A stretch of DNA of 64,000 nt from Talpa occidentalis (Eukaryota; Chordata; Mammalia; Eulipotyphla; Talpidae). Both the position numbers and the translations under genes were made by a program. The stretch covers positions 60,215,782 through 60,279,781 of the forward strand of contig NW_023601543.1 of assembly GCF_014898055.3 (NCBI RefSeq), in the 5' to 3' direction. Positions 33,301-46,030 of the stretch are shown here, piece by piece. Below the pieces are notes generated by a model, which did not search any database, was not told the origin of the DNA, and saw nothing but the letters and a program-made list of their open reading frames with translations. How positions within the stretch are numbered: position 1 is the first letter of the stretch; every line of letters begins with the position of its first letter.

Positions 33301-33589
33301 GTGGTTTTCAGATATGCTTGCTTTCCTTGCTGTCTCACCCTTTTGATTCTCACCCCTAGAGAAGACCAAAAAGGAAGAAAGAACACCTCAAATTAGAAGG
33401 AAAATAGATCAAAATAAAGAATAAAGTGATCCATAATTTGGTAACGTGGAGTCAAGGGAGAGAACAGCTTGACAGTCTGCTTCTTACATTTTCCCTAATG
33501 AAGCCTGCCAGGAGGCATAGGTGAAATAGTTTTTCCAATTGTATATGCCAAACTTTGCTTCCCCCTTTCTGTATGTTGATATTTTGTTA

Positions 33590-33693
33590 TTAAAATGTTT
33601 TTATTTTCAAGCCAGAGGAAAAAGAAAAAATATCAGATGGTTTCACTTAAAGGAGGAATATAGGGGAACCAAATAAAGGATCAGGGGGAGAAA

Positions 33694-33756
<63 letters not shown>

Positions 33757-33962
33757 AATTAACAGGCAACTCTACATCAGAGACATTCTGCAAGGGATGG
33801 GGGGGAGAGGGATCAAAACAAGGGAGGAAAGAGCACAAGGGACTATGGTGATCGTCCACGGGTGAATTGGTGGTGGGGACTCTATGGGGACTACACTTGA
33901 GAAAAGAAAGCAAACATTGTACAAAAATGAACAATGATGTGAAATATAAATAAATAGATAAA
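33590..33962 (+). mobile_element. L1 3' end of a younger family
   Basis: Plus-strand L1 tail: TCAGATGGTTTCACTTAAAG, GGAATATAGGGGAACC, ACTATGGTGATCGTCC, and GCAAACATTGTACAAAAATG, with an A-rich end. It is the plus-strand mirror of the 3' UTR at 19025 and 56900. Confidence 0.8.
33691..33758 (+). repeat. (AAAT)n microsatellite
   Basis: About 17 AAAT units inside the L1 3' UTR. It accounts for the LFIYLFIYLFIY-type open frame on the minus strand. Confidence 0.97.
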
Positions 33963-34364
33963 TGTTTTCATTTTCATTCTGATGGTGAATAGTAAAAATA
34001 AATCCAATTCTTTTACAGCAGAAAAATGTAAAGACCACCAACCCCCCCCCCCATAGGACACAACTGTTAACAATTTGGCATACATTTTATTTAATATTAT
34101 ACATAACCATTATTAAAATTAGGTTTGTTTTATTTAATATTATAATAACCACCATTAACATTTTAGTGCGCATTTCCACTAGTAACAATTTGTGCATATT
34201 CCATATAATATTTTACATAACCACTATAAACATTTGGGTACATATTTAATGTATTTAGTACATTATTTTATTTGCTGTTACACATAAAGCTTTCTAACAT
34301 CATCAACCATATATGTCATAGACATATTTTCATGATAGTGATATAGACCTATATTATTTTTTTA

Positions 34365-34930
34365 AAATTGGTTTTATTAAATATTGATTGAACACAAAAC
34401 TTTACGAAGCATGTATAAGCTATAAAGAATTTCTATGCAATGAACACTCAGGTTCACATTATTCTGTTTAAGAAACAGAACATTATCATTACCTTTCAAT
34501 TCCTATTCCCTTCCTCCTTGAATGTATCACTTATCTTGTATTTCCATTTGTTGTATTTTGCTTTTCATTATAGTTTACATATATGTTAGTATAACTAAGC
34601 AATATATTGTTTGTTTTTGGTTGCTTTTGAAATTTATATAAATGGATCCTTTGGTATGTTATCTCCTGCAACTTGATTTTTCTCCCATCCACTTTGTCTC
34701 TTCTGGGATTGTGACTAGAATGACATTAAAGAGAATTGATATCTTCGTTGATATTGAGTCTTCCAGCACATGAATATAATTTATATCTCCATTTATTTAG
34801 GTCTTCTTTAATGCCTTTCAATGTAGTTTATCATTTTCTCCCTAAATGTCTTGCCTATCTTTTGTGAGCTTTATTCCTAGATCTACATATTTATTTTTTG
34901 ATATTATTTAAATGGTCTTGTAAAAAGTTA
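34365..34930 (-). mobile_element. Old L1 fragments
   Basis: Minus-strand L1. 34365-34680 is a 3' UTR type (CACTCAGGTTCACATTATTC). 34720-34930 has ORF2 motifs (ATTGAGTCTTCCAGCACATG and TTATTTAGGTCTTCTTTAATG). Confidence 0.6.
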
Positions 34931-35595
34931 GTTTAACTGTTTATTGTTGGTAGACAGAAGTGCAACTGATTTTTTAAAATGAAACTGCTTATTTAAAATC
35001 TGAAAACGGGAAAGCTACACATTTATTGTTTATAGATACATGCAGCTATAGTGAAATTCTATAAATTTTGTGGGGAAAGATAGAGATAGACTTCAGGATA
35101 GTGTTACGTGGAGAGGCAGAAGGAATAGGATCAAGAAAAAGCACAAAGAAGATATTAATGGCATCTAATATTTTATTGCTTTTCAAAGCAAACATGGTAA
35201 AATATTAAGATTTGTTGAGGCTGCATAGCAGGTATATGAGTAATTCTATCATTACTCTTTGTACCTTTTTGAAATAGGTCATAATTTAAAAAATAAAATA
35301 CACTAATGTTAACTATACACTGGAGATAAATCACTTTTATGATGGATAACCTCAGAGTCCATTAATTCCATTGATTATTCTAAATTGGACTTGTAAAGTG
35401 GAGGCTGTGTGCTGAATCCAAGCTCCAGATGTGATCGTTTTTGTGGCCTGTTATTAAACAAATGAACCAGCAAACATCAAAGGTTTTACGTTAGAATGTG
35501 GATTTCTGAATTCTCTTAAATAGTTACAAAATCTGACAACTATATTTCCATTTCATATCTAATATTAATTAGATATGAACAAGCGGTGGCTGCCT
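34931..35595. other. Intergenic, nothing recognised
   Basis: AT-rich, with no coding signal and no nameable repeat. Confidence 0.35.
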
Positions 35596-35599
35596 CTTT

Positions 35600-35940
35600 G
35601 TTTTTCAACTGTTTATTATGAATTTTTTTTTTTAACATTTTCAAAGGTAGACGAGCATAATGAGTTCCCAGATACCCATTGCTGAAACTCAACAATGATT
35701 GATTCATGGCCAATTTTGCTACATCTGTTTTCCCTGATCTCCTGATCCCAAATTATTTTGAAGCAAATTCCAGACACTATATCATTTTAGCCATAAGTAC
35801 TTTAGTATTTATCTCTAAAAGATGGAAAACAACCATATTATTTTCAAACCTGAAAATATTTGTCAATTCTTTAATATAATCAAGAGTTCAGTCAGTATGC
35901 AAATTTGCCCCACTTTCTCAATGTTATTTTACAGTTTGTA
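35600..35940 (-). mobile_element. L1M 3' UTR fragment
   Basis: Minus-strand: GATACCCATTGCTGAAACTC, TTCATGGCCAATTTTGC, TTTTGAAGCAAATTCCAGAC, and TATTTATCTCTAAAAGATGG, all landmarks of old L1M 3' UTRs. Confidence 0.7.
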
Positions 35941-35947
35941 CAAATAA

Positions 35948-36130
35948 GGTTTTTTTTATTTTTATTGCGATAACATTACAACACTGTATAGGAAATACTG
36001 CATATAGTTTCTCACCTCAGCAACTGTATATCACACCATGCACACTATCAAATATCCATTCACTATCTGGCACCAACCAATTGGCATCTCTACCTGTTCA
36101 CTCTACCTCCTTCCTCTCTGCTAACCTCCA
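35948..36130 (-). mobile_element. L1 3' UTR fragment, other family
   Basis: TTTTTATTGCGATAACATTAC, then CACCTCAGCAACTGTATATC and CCAACCAATTGGCATCTC. The layout resembles the tail at 60760-60900. Minus strand. Confidence 0.5.
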
Positions 36131-36354
36131 CTACTGTCAGAGTCTAAGGGTTTGTTTTGTTTCAAATAAGAATTGATATTAGGCCCTTACATTTCATTGG
36201 CTTGATGTATTTCTTAAATTTCTGGAATCTGATAATGAGATGCAGACTAATGCTGGTCAATAAAATTTTCTGTGAGAACCAAAATGTACTATATACATGA
36301 CTGTTCGGCACTTGAAATGTGACTGGCATAACAGGAAATGAAATTTTAATTTTA

Positions 36355-39150
36355 TTCAATTTTTATTAATTTAAAATATTTGCTAACCACCTTATTGAAA
36401 TAAAGTTCACATACCATAAAGTTCATCTTTTCAAATATACAGTTTAATGGCTTTTAATATATTTACAAGTTCATACATTGAACACCATTTATTCCAGAAC
36501 ATTTATATCACCCCAGAAAGAAACCCATTAGCAGTCACTCCTCATTCCCTCTGCCCCCATCTCCTGGAAATGACTAATCTACTTTCTGTCTCTAAGGGTT
36601 TGCCTATCTGGGCATTTTCTATGAGGAAATCATGCAATATGTGGCCTTTGTGACTAGCATTTTTCACTTAGCATAATGTTTTGAAGACTCATCAACTGAG
36701 AGATAAACAGTTTATAGCCAAATAATGCTCCATGTATACATAAACCAGTTTGCTTATTCATTCATCAGTTGATGGATGTTTGTTTTTTTCCACATTTTGA
36801 CTTGTGCAAATAATATTATGAACATTTGTGTACAAGTTTTTGTATGGGTATATGTTTTTAATTCTCTAAAGCATATACCTAAGGATGGAATCTGTGGTAA
36901 CTGTTTCAATTTTTGAGAGATGGGCAAATGTATTTACAGCACAGGTGCAACATTTTATATTCTCACCAGCAATGTATGTGGTTTCTAAATTCTCTACATC
37001 CTCACTAACACTTGTTCTGTCCATCTTTTTGAGTATAGTCAATCCAGTGAGTATTAAGTGGTATCCGATTGTGGTCTTGATATGTATTTCCCTAATGATT
37101 AATGCTATTCCACACCTTTTCATGTGTTTACTGACCATTTGTTTATCTTTGGAGAAATATCTATTCCTGTCCTTGGTCATTTTAAAATTGCATTGTCTTT
37201 TTTGTTGAAAGAGTTCTTTATATATTTTGGCTGCAAGTCTCTTATCAAAAATATGACTTGCAAATATTTCCTTCCCTGCTCTAAGTTGTATTTTAATTTT
37301 CTTGATCATGTCCTCTGAAGCACACACAAAAAATTTAATTTTGATGAATTCCAGTTTATCTATTTGTCTTTTGTTGCTTGTAGTTTTAGGTATCATACCA
37401 AAACAATCACTGCTTAAACCGGGTTCAAGAAGATTTATTCCTGTATTTCCTTTCAAGAGTTCTATAGTTTTAGCTCTTACATTTAAGTCTCTGGACTATT
37501 TCAACTTAATTTTTGTATATGGTGTGATGACCACGAATTGAGTGTGGCAGCGATACAAATTCATTCTTTTGCATATGGATATCCCCTTGACTCAGCACTA
37601 TTTGTGGGAAAGACAATTTTTACCCCATGGAATTGTATTGGTACACTTGTCAATACTCAATTGGCCATAGACTGCTACATTGTCTTGATTATTATAGCTC
37701 TGCAGTAATTTTTGAAGTCAGTAAGTGTGTGCATTCTCCAATTTTGTGTTTCAAGATGGTATTGTTTTATCTGAGTCCTTAGCATTTTCATATGAATTTT
37801 CAAATTAGCTTATCCATTATTGCAAAAAAAAGCATTTGGAATTATGACAGTGATTGCATTGAATTTTTAGATTAAACTAGAGTATTGAGATCTTAACAAT
37901 ATTAAACATTCCAGTCCATGACATGTGTGTCTTTCCATTTATTTAGGTCTTCTTTAGCTTCTTTTACTGATATTTTGTAGTTTTCTGTGTATAAGTCTTA
38001 TGATTCTTTTGTTAAATTTATTCCCAAGTATTTTATTCTTTTTGATGCTATTGTAAATGCAATTGCTTTCTTAATTTCATTTTCAAATCCTTAATGCATA
38101 AAATGTAATTGATTCTATATATTAATCATGAATCCTGTAACCTTACTATGCTTGTTTGTTATTTCAACTACCTGTGTATATATGTGTATACATTCCCTAG
38201 GATTTTATACACAAGACTATATCTTCTGTGGATAAGGATAATTTTATGTGTTCATTTATAATCTGGTGTCTTTTATTTATTTTTGCCTAATTGCCTTGGC
38301 TAACACCTCTAGAACAATGTTGAAGAAAATGGTAAGTGCAAACATCCCACCTTGTTCCTGATCTTACAGAAAAAGCATTCAATATTAGGCTATCAGTTGT
38401 AATATTAACTGAGGTTTTTCACATATAATTTTTATTAGGTTGAGTAAGTCTTCTGTTCCTAGTTTGTTGAGTACCTTTTTTTTTTTTAAGATTTATTTAT
38501 TTATACAAGCTCTGGGTACAGTCAGAAGTGCGGGAGGGTGAGAGAATTCACCAGAGCCAGAGCGGGGAGCAGAGCAGGCAGAAGGACCAAAGTACACTGC
38601 TGAGGGGAGCAGCAGGTGGCAGGAGAGGTCTTCGCGCCATGTGGGACCCACCTCTGGTGACCGGGGAGCAGCCAGGGATCGAACCGGCGCTGCAGAGGCT
38701 GCGGGCAGCTTCACAACCTAGTGCTCAACCGCTGCGCCACCAGGGAGGCCCTGTTGAGTAATTTTTTAATAAAAAAAAAATGGTGTTGCATTTTGTCAAG
38801 TGCTTTTTCTGCGTCTATTGAGATTATTGTATGGTTTTTGTCCTCCATTCCATTAATATGGTATAATACATTGATTGATTTTCATATACTAAGTCAATTT
38901 TGCATTCTTGGAATAAGTGTCACCTTGTCATGGTACACATTCCTTTTTATATATGGTGGATTTGATATTTGGTTGAGGATCTCTATCTCTATTCATGAGG
39001 GTTATTCATAACTTCTCTCGTGATATCTTTGTTTGATTTTGGTACCAGGGTTATACTGGCCTAATAGAATGGGTTAGGAAGTGTTCCCTTTTCTTCTGTT
39101 TTTTTTTTTTTGGAAGAGTTTGTAAAGGATTGGTGTTATGAGCACTTAAA
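36355..39150 (-). mobile_element. Long L1M fragment (3' UTR into ORF2)
   Basis: Continuous minus-strand L1 of about 2.5 kb, excluding a SINE. The order is 3' UTR (AAGTTCACATACCATAAAG, 36405), the C-terminal part of ORF2 (36600-37300), and the reverse transcriptase half (37400-39100). The last part holds GAATTTTTAGATTAAACTAG, TTTATTCCCAAGTATTTTATTC and TTTTGTCAAGTGCTTTTTCTGC. Many stops; a minus frame of 196 codons at 36866-37456 is the longest remaining ORF2 piece. Confidence 0.85.
38474..38751 (-). mobile_element. tRNA-derived SINE in L1
   Basis: Minus-strand copy from a T-rich tail to CGCCACCAGGGAGGCC. The target duplication is TGTTGAGTA at 38465-38473 and 38752-38760. Confidence 0.94.
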
Positions 39151-39154
39151 ATGT

Positions 39155-39950
39155 GAATATAACTGAAGTAAGCAGAAAATAATGAAGAGTGTCGACTTTT
39201 AGGAGCTTAGAGGAATGGGATATCAAGACAAGAGAAACTGGAAAGGCAAGACGTCAATGAAGGAGAAAAGAAAGTTCCTGCAGAAATACCGTCAAAGCCA
39301 CTCCCTCCTATTGCCAAGGGCTCTTGCATCTTGTAGGAAGGCTCTAGATTGCAGGATGACCTCATTCCACAAAAGAAATTCTCCAACTGGGCAAATATTT
39401 CCTTGCTTATAGGCCAGTTTGAGCTTGTTCAGAAGTGTTAGCTCTGCTGGTTCCCCCTGCGCTTTCTTCATCCACGGGTGTGTGTAACACAGATTCTTTG
39501 AACATCAATAAGAGTGCTTCCCAGCACTAGCCCTGACATGCCCTAAAGTGCATTCAGTTATTTCAAGGGGTGTCTTGCAATTCTCAGAACTAGTTTACTT
39601 TCAATTTATTGTAAAAAGAGGTACATGCCATTTCAGATGTTCCTTTGTGGTAGATGTGTCAGGGAGACAGAATGGGAAAATAGGTGCCATGGAGGGGAAA
39701 CAAAGCAAAATGAGAACTTGCAAGTTACATAAAACTGACAACTTCAGATTGTGGGTTTTTAGAAACGTTCACTCTCTCCTAATCACTGATTTATCCCAAT
39801 GTTTGGAAGAGGTGCTGACACATCAGAGTAGATGCTCAATAAATATTTGTTCAATGAAATAACCTGCTGCATTAATGAGTATAAGACCCTCTGTGTGTAT
39901 GGGAGAGTAACTGAATACGGACATATCTATAGCCCTAGAAATGTGGCAGG
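39155..39950. other. Mostly unassigned; L2-like end near 39800
   Basis: No coding signal. 39800-39865 (GTAGATGCTCAATAAATATTTG) looks like an L2 or MIR 3' end. Confidence 0.4.
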
Positions 39951-39952
39951 TG

Positions 39953-40223
39953 TGGGGCCTCCCTTGTGGCACAGCAGGTTGAGTGCAGCACTGTGAAGCA
40001 GTCCACAGCCTCTGCAGTGCAGGTTCGATTCTGGGCCGGCCAGGGAGATACCCATATAGCGTGGCAGACCTTTCCTGCCTCACCCACTGCTACCCTCAGC
40101 AGTGTCTTCAGTTCATCTGCCTGTTCTGCTCCCTTCTCTGTCTCTGGTGAATCCTCCCACCCTCCCACACCTCTGACCTATACCCCAGCTCTTGTATAAA
40201 TAAATAAATCTTTAAAAAAAGAA
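39953..40223 (+). mobile_element. tRNA-derived SINE
   Basis: Plus-strand copy with head GGGGCCTCCCTTGTGGCACAG, B box GGTTCGATTC and tail AAATAAATC. The target duplication is GAAATGTGGCAGG (near 39938) versus GAAATGTGGCAAG (near 40224). Confidence 0.93.
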
Positions 40224-40940
40224 GAAATGTGGCAAGTATTAACTTGCAGGGCAATAGATATGTGTGTGTATGTGGCAGGCTCAGGTTCTAGATTTTTCAG
40301 CCAGCCATAATTTAAGGTATCTTTCTTTGCTACTCCCTGAAGGAAGTCATTCTTAGTAGAACTATTTTTCTGTTTGGAAAATGCCTTCCCCCCATGGAAC
40401 GCAGAAGTCTACTGTGTGTTAAGTGTGACTATGACTGGACAGTCAGCATGTGAGCTGTGGCATATAGAAGGGACTTGGGGTCAAAGGGTGGGGCCCCCAT
40501 TCTACATGTTGCCAATGGACCACATCACCAGAAACATTTATAAACACATAAGGTAATGATGTTCCATGAAGGAGAGTCAGCCAACACAGGAAAGAGCAGA
40601 AGTGACACATCAGAAAATATTAGTATTACTGGTTAAGGAGTCTTAATAAGTTTAAGATGATTAAGAGATAAAATAAGGAAATTATAAGCAAAGAACAGAA
40701 TCTTATTTAAAAGAAAGAACATATAGATTTAAAAAGAACAGATGAGATTTCTACAAATGAATAGTATACTAAGTTCAAATTTCAATGTACTGGCTATAAT
40801 CACTTTTTAGAAATTCAATATTATTTGGAAAATTGAAGATATTGAAATCTCTTAAAGAAGCTATAAGCACAAAAACAAACAGTAGAATAAAATACAAGCC
40901 TCCCTAAATACCAAAAAAAATTTAAACTTCAATAACAAAG
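40224..40940. other. Intergenic, nothing recognised
   Basis: AT-rich, no gene. The last 150 bp are A-rich. Confidence 0.35.
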
Positions 40941-40950
40941 AAAACACATC

Positions 40951-41376
40951 ATGAAGGATATGTACATCAAAGACATCTTTACAGACACATCACCCAAAAC
41001 AGTGATAGTGAAGGCAAAGATAAACAGCTGGGACTACATCAAATTAAAGAGCTTCTGCACAGCAAAAGAGATAATAACAAAAACAAAGAGAAACCCCGCC
41101 GACTGGGAGAACATTTTTGCACACAACAACAATGATAAAGGACTGATCACAAAAATCTACAAAGAGCTGATGAGACTCAACAACAACAAAGAAAATAATC
41201 CAGTCAAAAAATGGGCAGAAGAGCTAAAAAGAAACTTCTCTGAAGAGGAAATGCAAATGGCCAACAGGCATATGAAAAAATGTTCAACATCACTTGCAAT
41301 CAGGGAAATGCAAATCAAAACTACAATGAGATACCATCTGATACCAGTGAGAATGGCACATATTAAGAAAAACTAG
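40951..41376 (+). pseudogene. L1 ORF2 C-terminal fragment, open for about 140 codons
   Basis: The peptide contains [16 protein letters not shown], then [48 protein letters not shown], and [14 protein letters not shown]. This is the conserved region downstream of the L1 reverse transcriptase domain. The first five bases lie in the target duplication, so the start codon is accidental. A TAG stop at 41374-41376 ends the frame. ORF2 wording resumes at 41468-41794 in another frame (ELPYDPAIPFLGIYPKD, then ALFTIAKLWKQPKCP and YTMEYYSAFKKD). The copy lacks endonuclease and reverse transcriptase and is dead. Confidence 0.9.
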
Positions 41377-41841
41377 CAACAACAAAGGTTGGCGAGGTTG
41401 TGGAGAAAAAGGAACTCTCCTGCACTGTTGGTGGGAGTGCAAACTGGTCCAACCACTATGGAGAGCTGTGTGGAGATTTCTTGAACTACTAAACATAGAG
41501 CTTCCATATGATCCAGCAATTCCATTCTTAGGTATTTACCCAAAGGACACAGAAACATCAATTCCAAAGAGCACCTGCACGCCTATGTTTATAGCAGCAC
41601 TATTTACAATAGCTAAGCTTTGGAAACAACCCAAATGCCCAAAAATAGATGACTGGATCAAGAAGATGTGGTCCATATACACCATGGAATATTACTCAGC
41701 ATTCAAAAAAGATAAACACATGCAATTTGAAGCAACATGGAGACACTCTATGGGGGGTGGGGGGCGGGGAAAGGAGGGCTTGGGGTCAAAATAAGGGGGT
41801 TGTAATTGTATGGGGAATATAAAAATAAAATTTAAATTAAA
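40957..41841 (+). mobile_element. Young 5'-truncated L1
   Basis: Plus-strand 3' end of an L1 (885 bp): C-terminal ORF2, then a short G-rich 3' UTR (GGGGGGTGGGGGGCGGGG near 41755) and an A-rich tail. The perfect 16-bp target duplication AAAACACATCATGAAG lies at 40941-40956 and 41842-41857. Low divergence from standard ORF2 wording and the intact duplication point to a recent insertion. Confidence 0.95.
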
Positions 41842-41999
41842 AAAACACATCATGAAGAATAAACAGTAAAAATACACATGATGATTACAACATAAAATAA
41901 TATATCAAAGTCAGGACCACAAATATCAGTCTTATCAATAAATATGAATGACCTTTAGTCACCTACTAAAAGGAAAATACTTTCAGTATGGCTCACAAA

Positions 42000-44900
42000 G
42001 CAAGACCTAGCTATTTTGGCATGTACAGGAGACATCTAATTCAAAATGATTCAGACAGACCAAAACTAAAGGGCTGGCTAAATGGAAATAATATTAAGTA
42101 GGGGCTCTGATCCTTCATAGCATACAAAGTAGAATTCAGGCCAAAAATAATTTCATGTGATGAAAAATGATACTTTATAATGATAAAAACCAATTTCACA
42201 ATGTAGGTATAACTTACGAAAATCTATGCAACAAATAACTGTTTTTAAAAATGGGAGACTACTGACACTAGGTGATGCAGGTTGAAACACACTGCTATTT
42301 GAAGATTTTAACTTGCTACTTCCAGCATAGAACAGATGAAGTGGTGGGAATATAAGGATATAGGAGAAATAAGCATTGTAATCAACAAAACAGCTCTCAT
42401 TGAGCTATACTGTACTTTAGAACCTAATAATAGAGAATACACCTTCCTTTACAACTACATATAGAGTAGTTATAAAAATTGATGAAATAATGAACATCTA
42501 CAAGAAAGCAAATTGGAAAACCTAGAAAAAATGGACAAATTTGTAGAATTATATAACCTTTCAAAACTGAACCAGGACAAAATAGGTAGCTTGAACATAT
42601 AAATCAAAAGCACAAAAATTGAAATAGTAATGAAAAATCTCTCTCAGAATAAAAGCTAGGGACAGAAGCTACCTTAGTAAATTCTATCAATTTTTCAAAG
42701 AAGATATAATAACTATTCTCATACTCTTCAAAAAAATTGAAGGGTGGGGGGGTAACACACTCCCAAACGCATCTTACAAATCAAAATTACCTTGCTCCCC
42801 AAACCAGACAATGATAGCACAGAAAAGGGAAACTACAGATCATTCTCTCTGATGAACATAGAGGCAAAAATCTGCGGCAAAGTCTTGGCAAATGGAGCAG
42901 TACATTAAAAAAATTATACGTCATGAGCAAGTGGGGTTCATTTTAGGAATAAGAGGACCACTCAACATACACAAGAAAGTAAATGGTATTTGCCCCATCA
43001 ACAAAAAGAACAATAAAGATCACATGATTGTTTCAATAGATACTGCAAAAGCAGTTGACAAGATTCAACACCCATTTATGATAAAAAGCTAACAAATTGG
43101 CAACAAAAGGAACATACCTCAACATAACAAAAACCAATACCCATATATGACAAAACCACAGCTAACAAATATCACACTCAATGGTGAAAAACCTGAAAGC
43201 CTTTCCCCTAAGATCAAGAAAAAGACAAGGATGTCCACTTTCAACTCCTGCTGTTCAGCATAGTATTGAAAGTCCTAGCTAGACCAATTAGTCAGGAAAA
43301 TGACATAAAAGGAATCCAAATTCGAAAACAAGTAAAAATATCACTTTTCACAGATGACATTATATGCATAGAAAATCCTAAAGACTCCAGCAAAACCTGC
43401 TAGAAGTGATAAGTGAATACAGCAAAGTGACAGGATACAAAATTAATATACAAAATCTGTTGTCTCTCTAATGCAAACAATAAAGGAAAGAGAAATTACA
43501 AAAACAATCCCATTTATGATCCCACCAAAAAAGGTGAAATACCTGGGAGTAAACTTAAAAAGGAGATGAAGGACCTGTACATTGTAAACTATAAGAGAGT
43601 ATTAAAAGGAACAAAAGAAGACACAAAGAAATGGAAAGATAACCATATTCATGGATGAAAAGAACAAACATTTTTTAAATGGCCATATTACGTAAAGCAA
43701 TGTAGAGATTTGATGTAATACCTATTAACATCCCAATGACATTTTTCAAGGAAATAGACCAATTCTATAATTTGTATGGAATCACAAAATATCCCAAATA
43801 TCCAAAGTACTTCTGAGACAAAAGTGGAAAAATGAAGGGATTGCAGTCCTGGCTTTAAACTATAATATACAGTAATAGTAATCAAAACAGTATGGTATTG
43901 CAGCAAAAACAGAAATACAGATCAATAGAACCAAGAGCCCAGAAATAAACCAAAAAATAGATGGATAATTAGTCTATGACAAAGGAGCCATGGCCATATA
44001 ACGGAGAAAGGAAAGTCTCTTTTACTAGTGGTATTGGGAAACATAGACAGCTGCATGCAGAACAGAAGAAACATTATTTAATTCAATATATAAACATTTT
44101 TCAAAATGGATTAAAGACTTGACAGAAGACCAGAGACCATAAAATAGAGAAGAGATAGGTGATAAACTCCTAGACATCAATCTCAGAGCTTTATTTGGGG
44201 ACTCAACTCCATTGACAAGGAAAACTACAGCAAAAATAAACAGACTACAACAAATTAAAAAGCTTTTGTGCCATGAAAGATACCACCTCAAAAACAAAAA
44301 GGCAACTTACGAACTAGGAGAAGATCACTGCTGACAATGAGTTAATTGTAATTATGAAGAAATAAAACTCATGCAACTCAAAGGGAAAAAAAATCTAAAA
44401 ATGGGAAAAAGACCTAAATAGATACTTCTCCAAAGAAGACATTCAGATGGCTTACAGGCATATGAAAAAATCTCAACATCATTCATTGTAAGAGAAATGC
44501 AAATCAAACCCACAATGATTAAAAATCCACAATTTCATGCAGAGTGGAAAATGTGCATATCTTCAAAGAATTCCTTGAGTATTTTCTAAGAAAAATATGT
44601 AGTTTTTTAGTAAAAATTATAGGATAAAGAATATATGCTCCAATATATTGCTCCAGAATTTTAGTGTTAATATGTAAAGAAGTTATATGAATTTAGTATA
44701 ATAATAATGTATATAAATTTATGTAAATTATCTGTCACTTTGTAGTAAGTGCTTTCATTTTTTTCCCCACCACCATCCTTTATACCCTTTTGATCCTCTT
44801 TCCATACTCTCTCATCCCTTAACTTCAGAAACCTCATTCATTTATTAATGTACCTTGGTTTTGTAAGTAAATTGCTTTGTTGAATCATTTGCTATATAAA

Positions 44901-46030
44901 GTCTATTTTGTCTTTGTCATTCTGACCTGTTTCACTACATATAATTCCCAACTCCTTCCACTTTACTGTAAATGGTAACATTTCATCTTTCCTTATAGCT
45001 GAATAATATTCCATCATGTGGATATACCACATCTGCTTAATCCAATCTTCTATCAGAAGGCATATAGTAGTTTCCATGTTGCAAATAATGTTGCCATAAA
45101 CAATATAGAGTATTGTTTTCTGAGTTGGTGTTTTCATGTTCAGATGGCAAAATAGTCATTTTGGCTATATAGATTTTCCCATCCATGTGTATGGAATATC
45201 GGGGCCACCTCTTTATGTCTTGTAGTTTTCATTGTATAAGTCCTTCACCTCCTTAGGTTAATTTACAGACATTTAATAAATACTATTATAAAAACAAAAA
45301 ATAAAAATAAAAAAGCCACAATGAGTTATCACCTGACCCCTGTGAAAATGGCCTATATCAAAAAGAATGGAAAGAACAGTGTTGGTGAGAATGTGGAAAA
45401 AAGGAACACTTATTTGTTGTTGGTGGGAATGTATAGTTGTGTAACCTCTATGGAAAACAGTATGGAGATTCCTTAAGAAACAAAAATTGGAAATACCATA
45501 AGATGCAGCAATACCACTTCTAGGTTTCTACCTGAATATGAAAACTCTAATATGAAAAGATTTTTGCACTCCTGTGTTCATAGAAGCATTACTCACAATA
45601 GCCAAGTCATGAAATCAACCTAAATGCCCATCTATGGATGACTAGATAAAGAAAGTGTGGAATATATACTCAGGGGAATATTACTCACCTATTAAAAGAT
45701 GAAATAGTGTCTTTTGGGAGAATATGGATGAAACTTGAGGTGATGATGCAAAGGGGAAGTAAGTTGTGAAGTGAAAGAAAATTACTGGATAGTTTTATTC
45801 ATTTGCAGAATATAAATAACCAAAGAAAGCAAACTGGCAAAACACAAGAAAAATAACTCTGAGACTGTGAAAAATATGGTAGGAACTAAAGAACAGGATA
45901 GAAGGGATTATGTGATGATGTAATGGTATGGGAATTTTGGTGGTAGCTGAGTGGATCATGAGGACATGTTGAGGAGTGACGCTATACTCCTGAAATTACA
46001 TAGTTATATAAATTACCAGTAAATCAATAA
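42000..46030 (+). mobile_element. Old L1 (ORF2 to 3' UTR), interrupted
   Basis: Plus-strand L1 with a decayed ORF2. The reverse transcriptase region runs about 42500-43600: a peptide near 42892-43092 reads RHEQVGFILGIRG then KDHMIVSIDTAKAVDKIQHPF, and the reverse transcriptase active-site stretch near 43340 (CACAGATGACAT, reading TDD) follows. The C-terminal part runs 43900-44520 and 45310-45720. The 3' UTR ends near 46030. A minus-strand L1 splits it at 44520-45305. No frame is intact. Confidence 0.85.
44560..45305 (-). mobile_element. L1 fragment nested in the older L1
   Basis: Minus-strand L1: TTTGTCATTCTGACCTGTTTC, AGCTGAATAATATTCCATCATG, GATATACCACATCTGC. The plus-strand L1 wording stops near 44520 (AAACCCACAATGATT) and resumes at 45317 (CCACAATGAGTTATCACC), with a partly repeated junction. 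Confidence 0.75.

Noticed and set aside
33647..33934. Minus frame with repeated LFIY units
   Set aside because: Produced by the (AAAT)n repeat in an L1 3' UTR.
36866..37456. 196-codon minus-strand frame, the longest in the window
   Set aside because: It lies in a decayed L1 ORF2 ([18 protein letters not shown] is the usual C-terminal motif in worn form) and is not a host gene.
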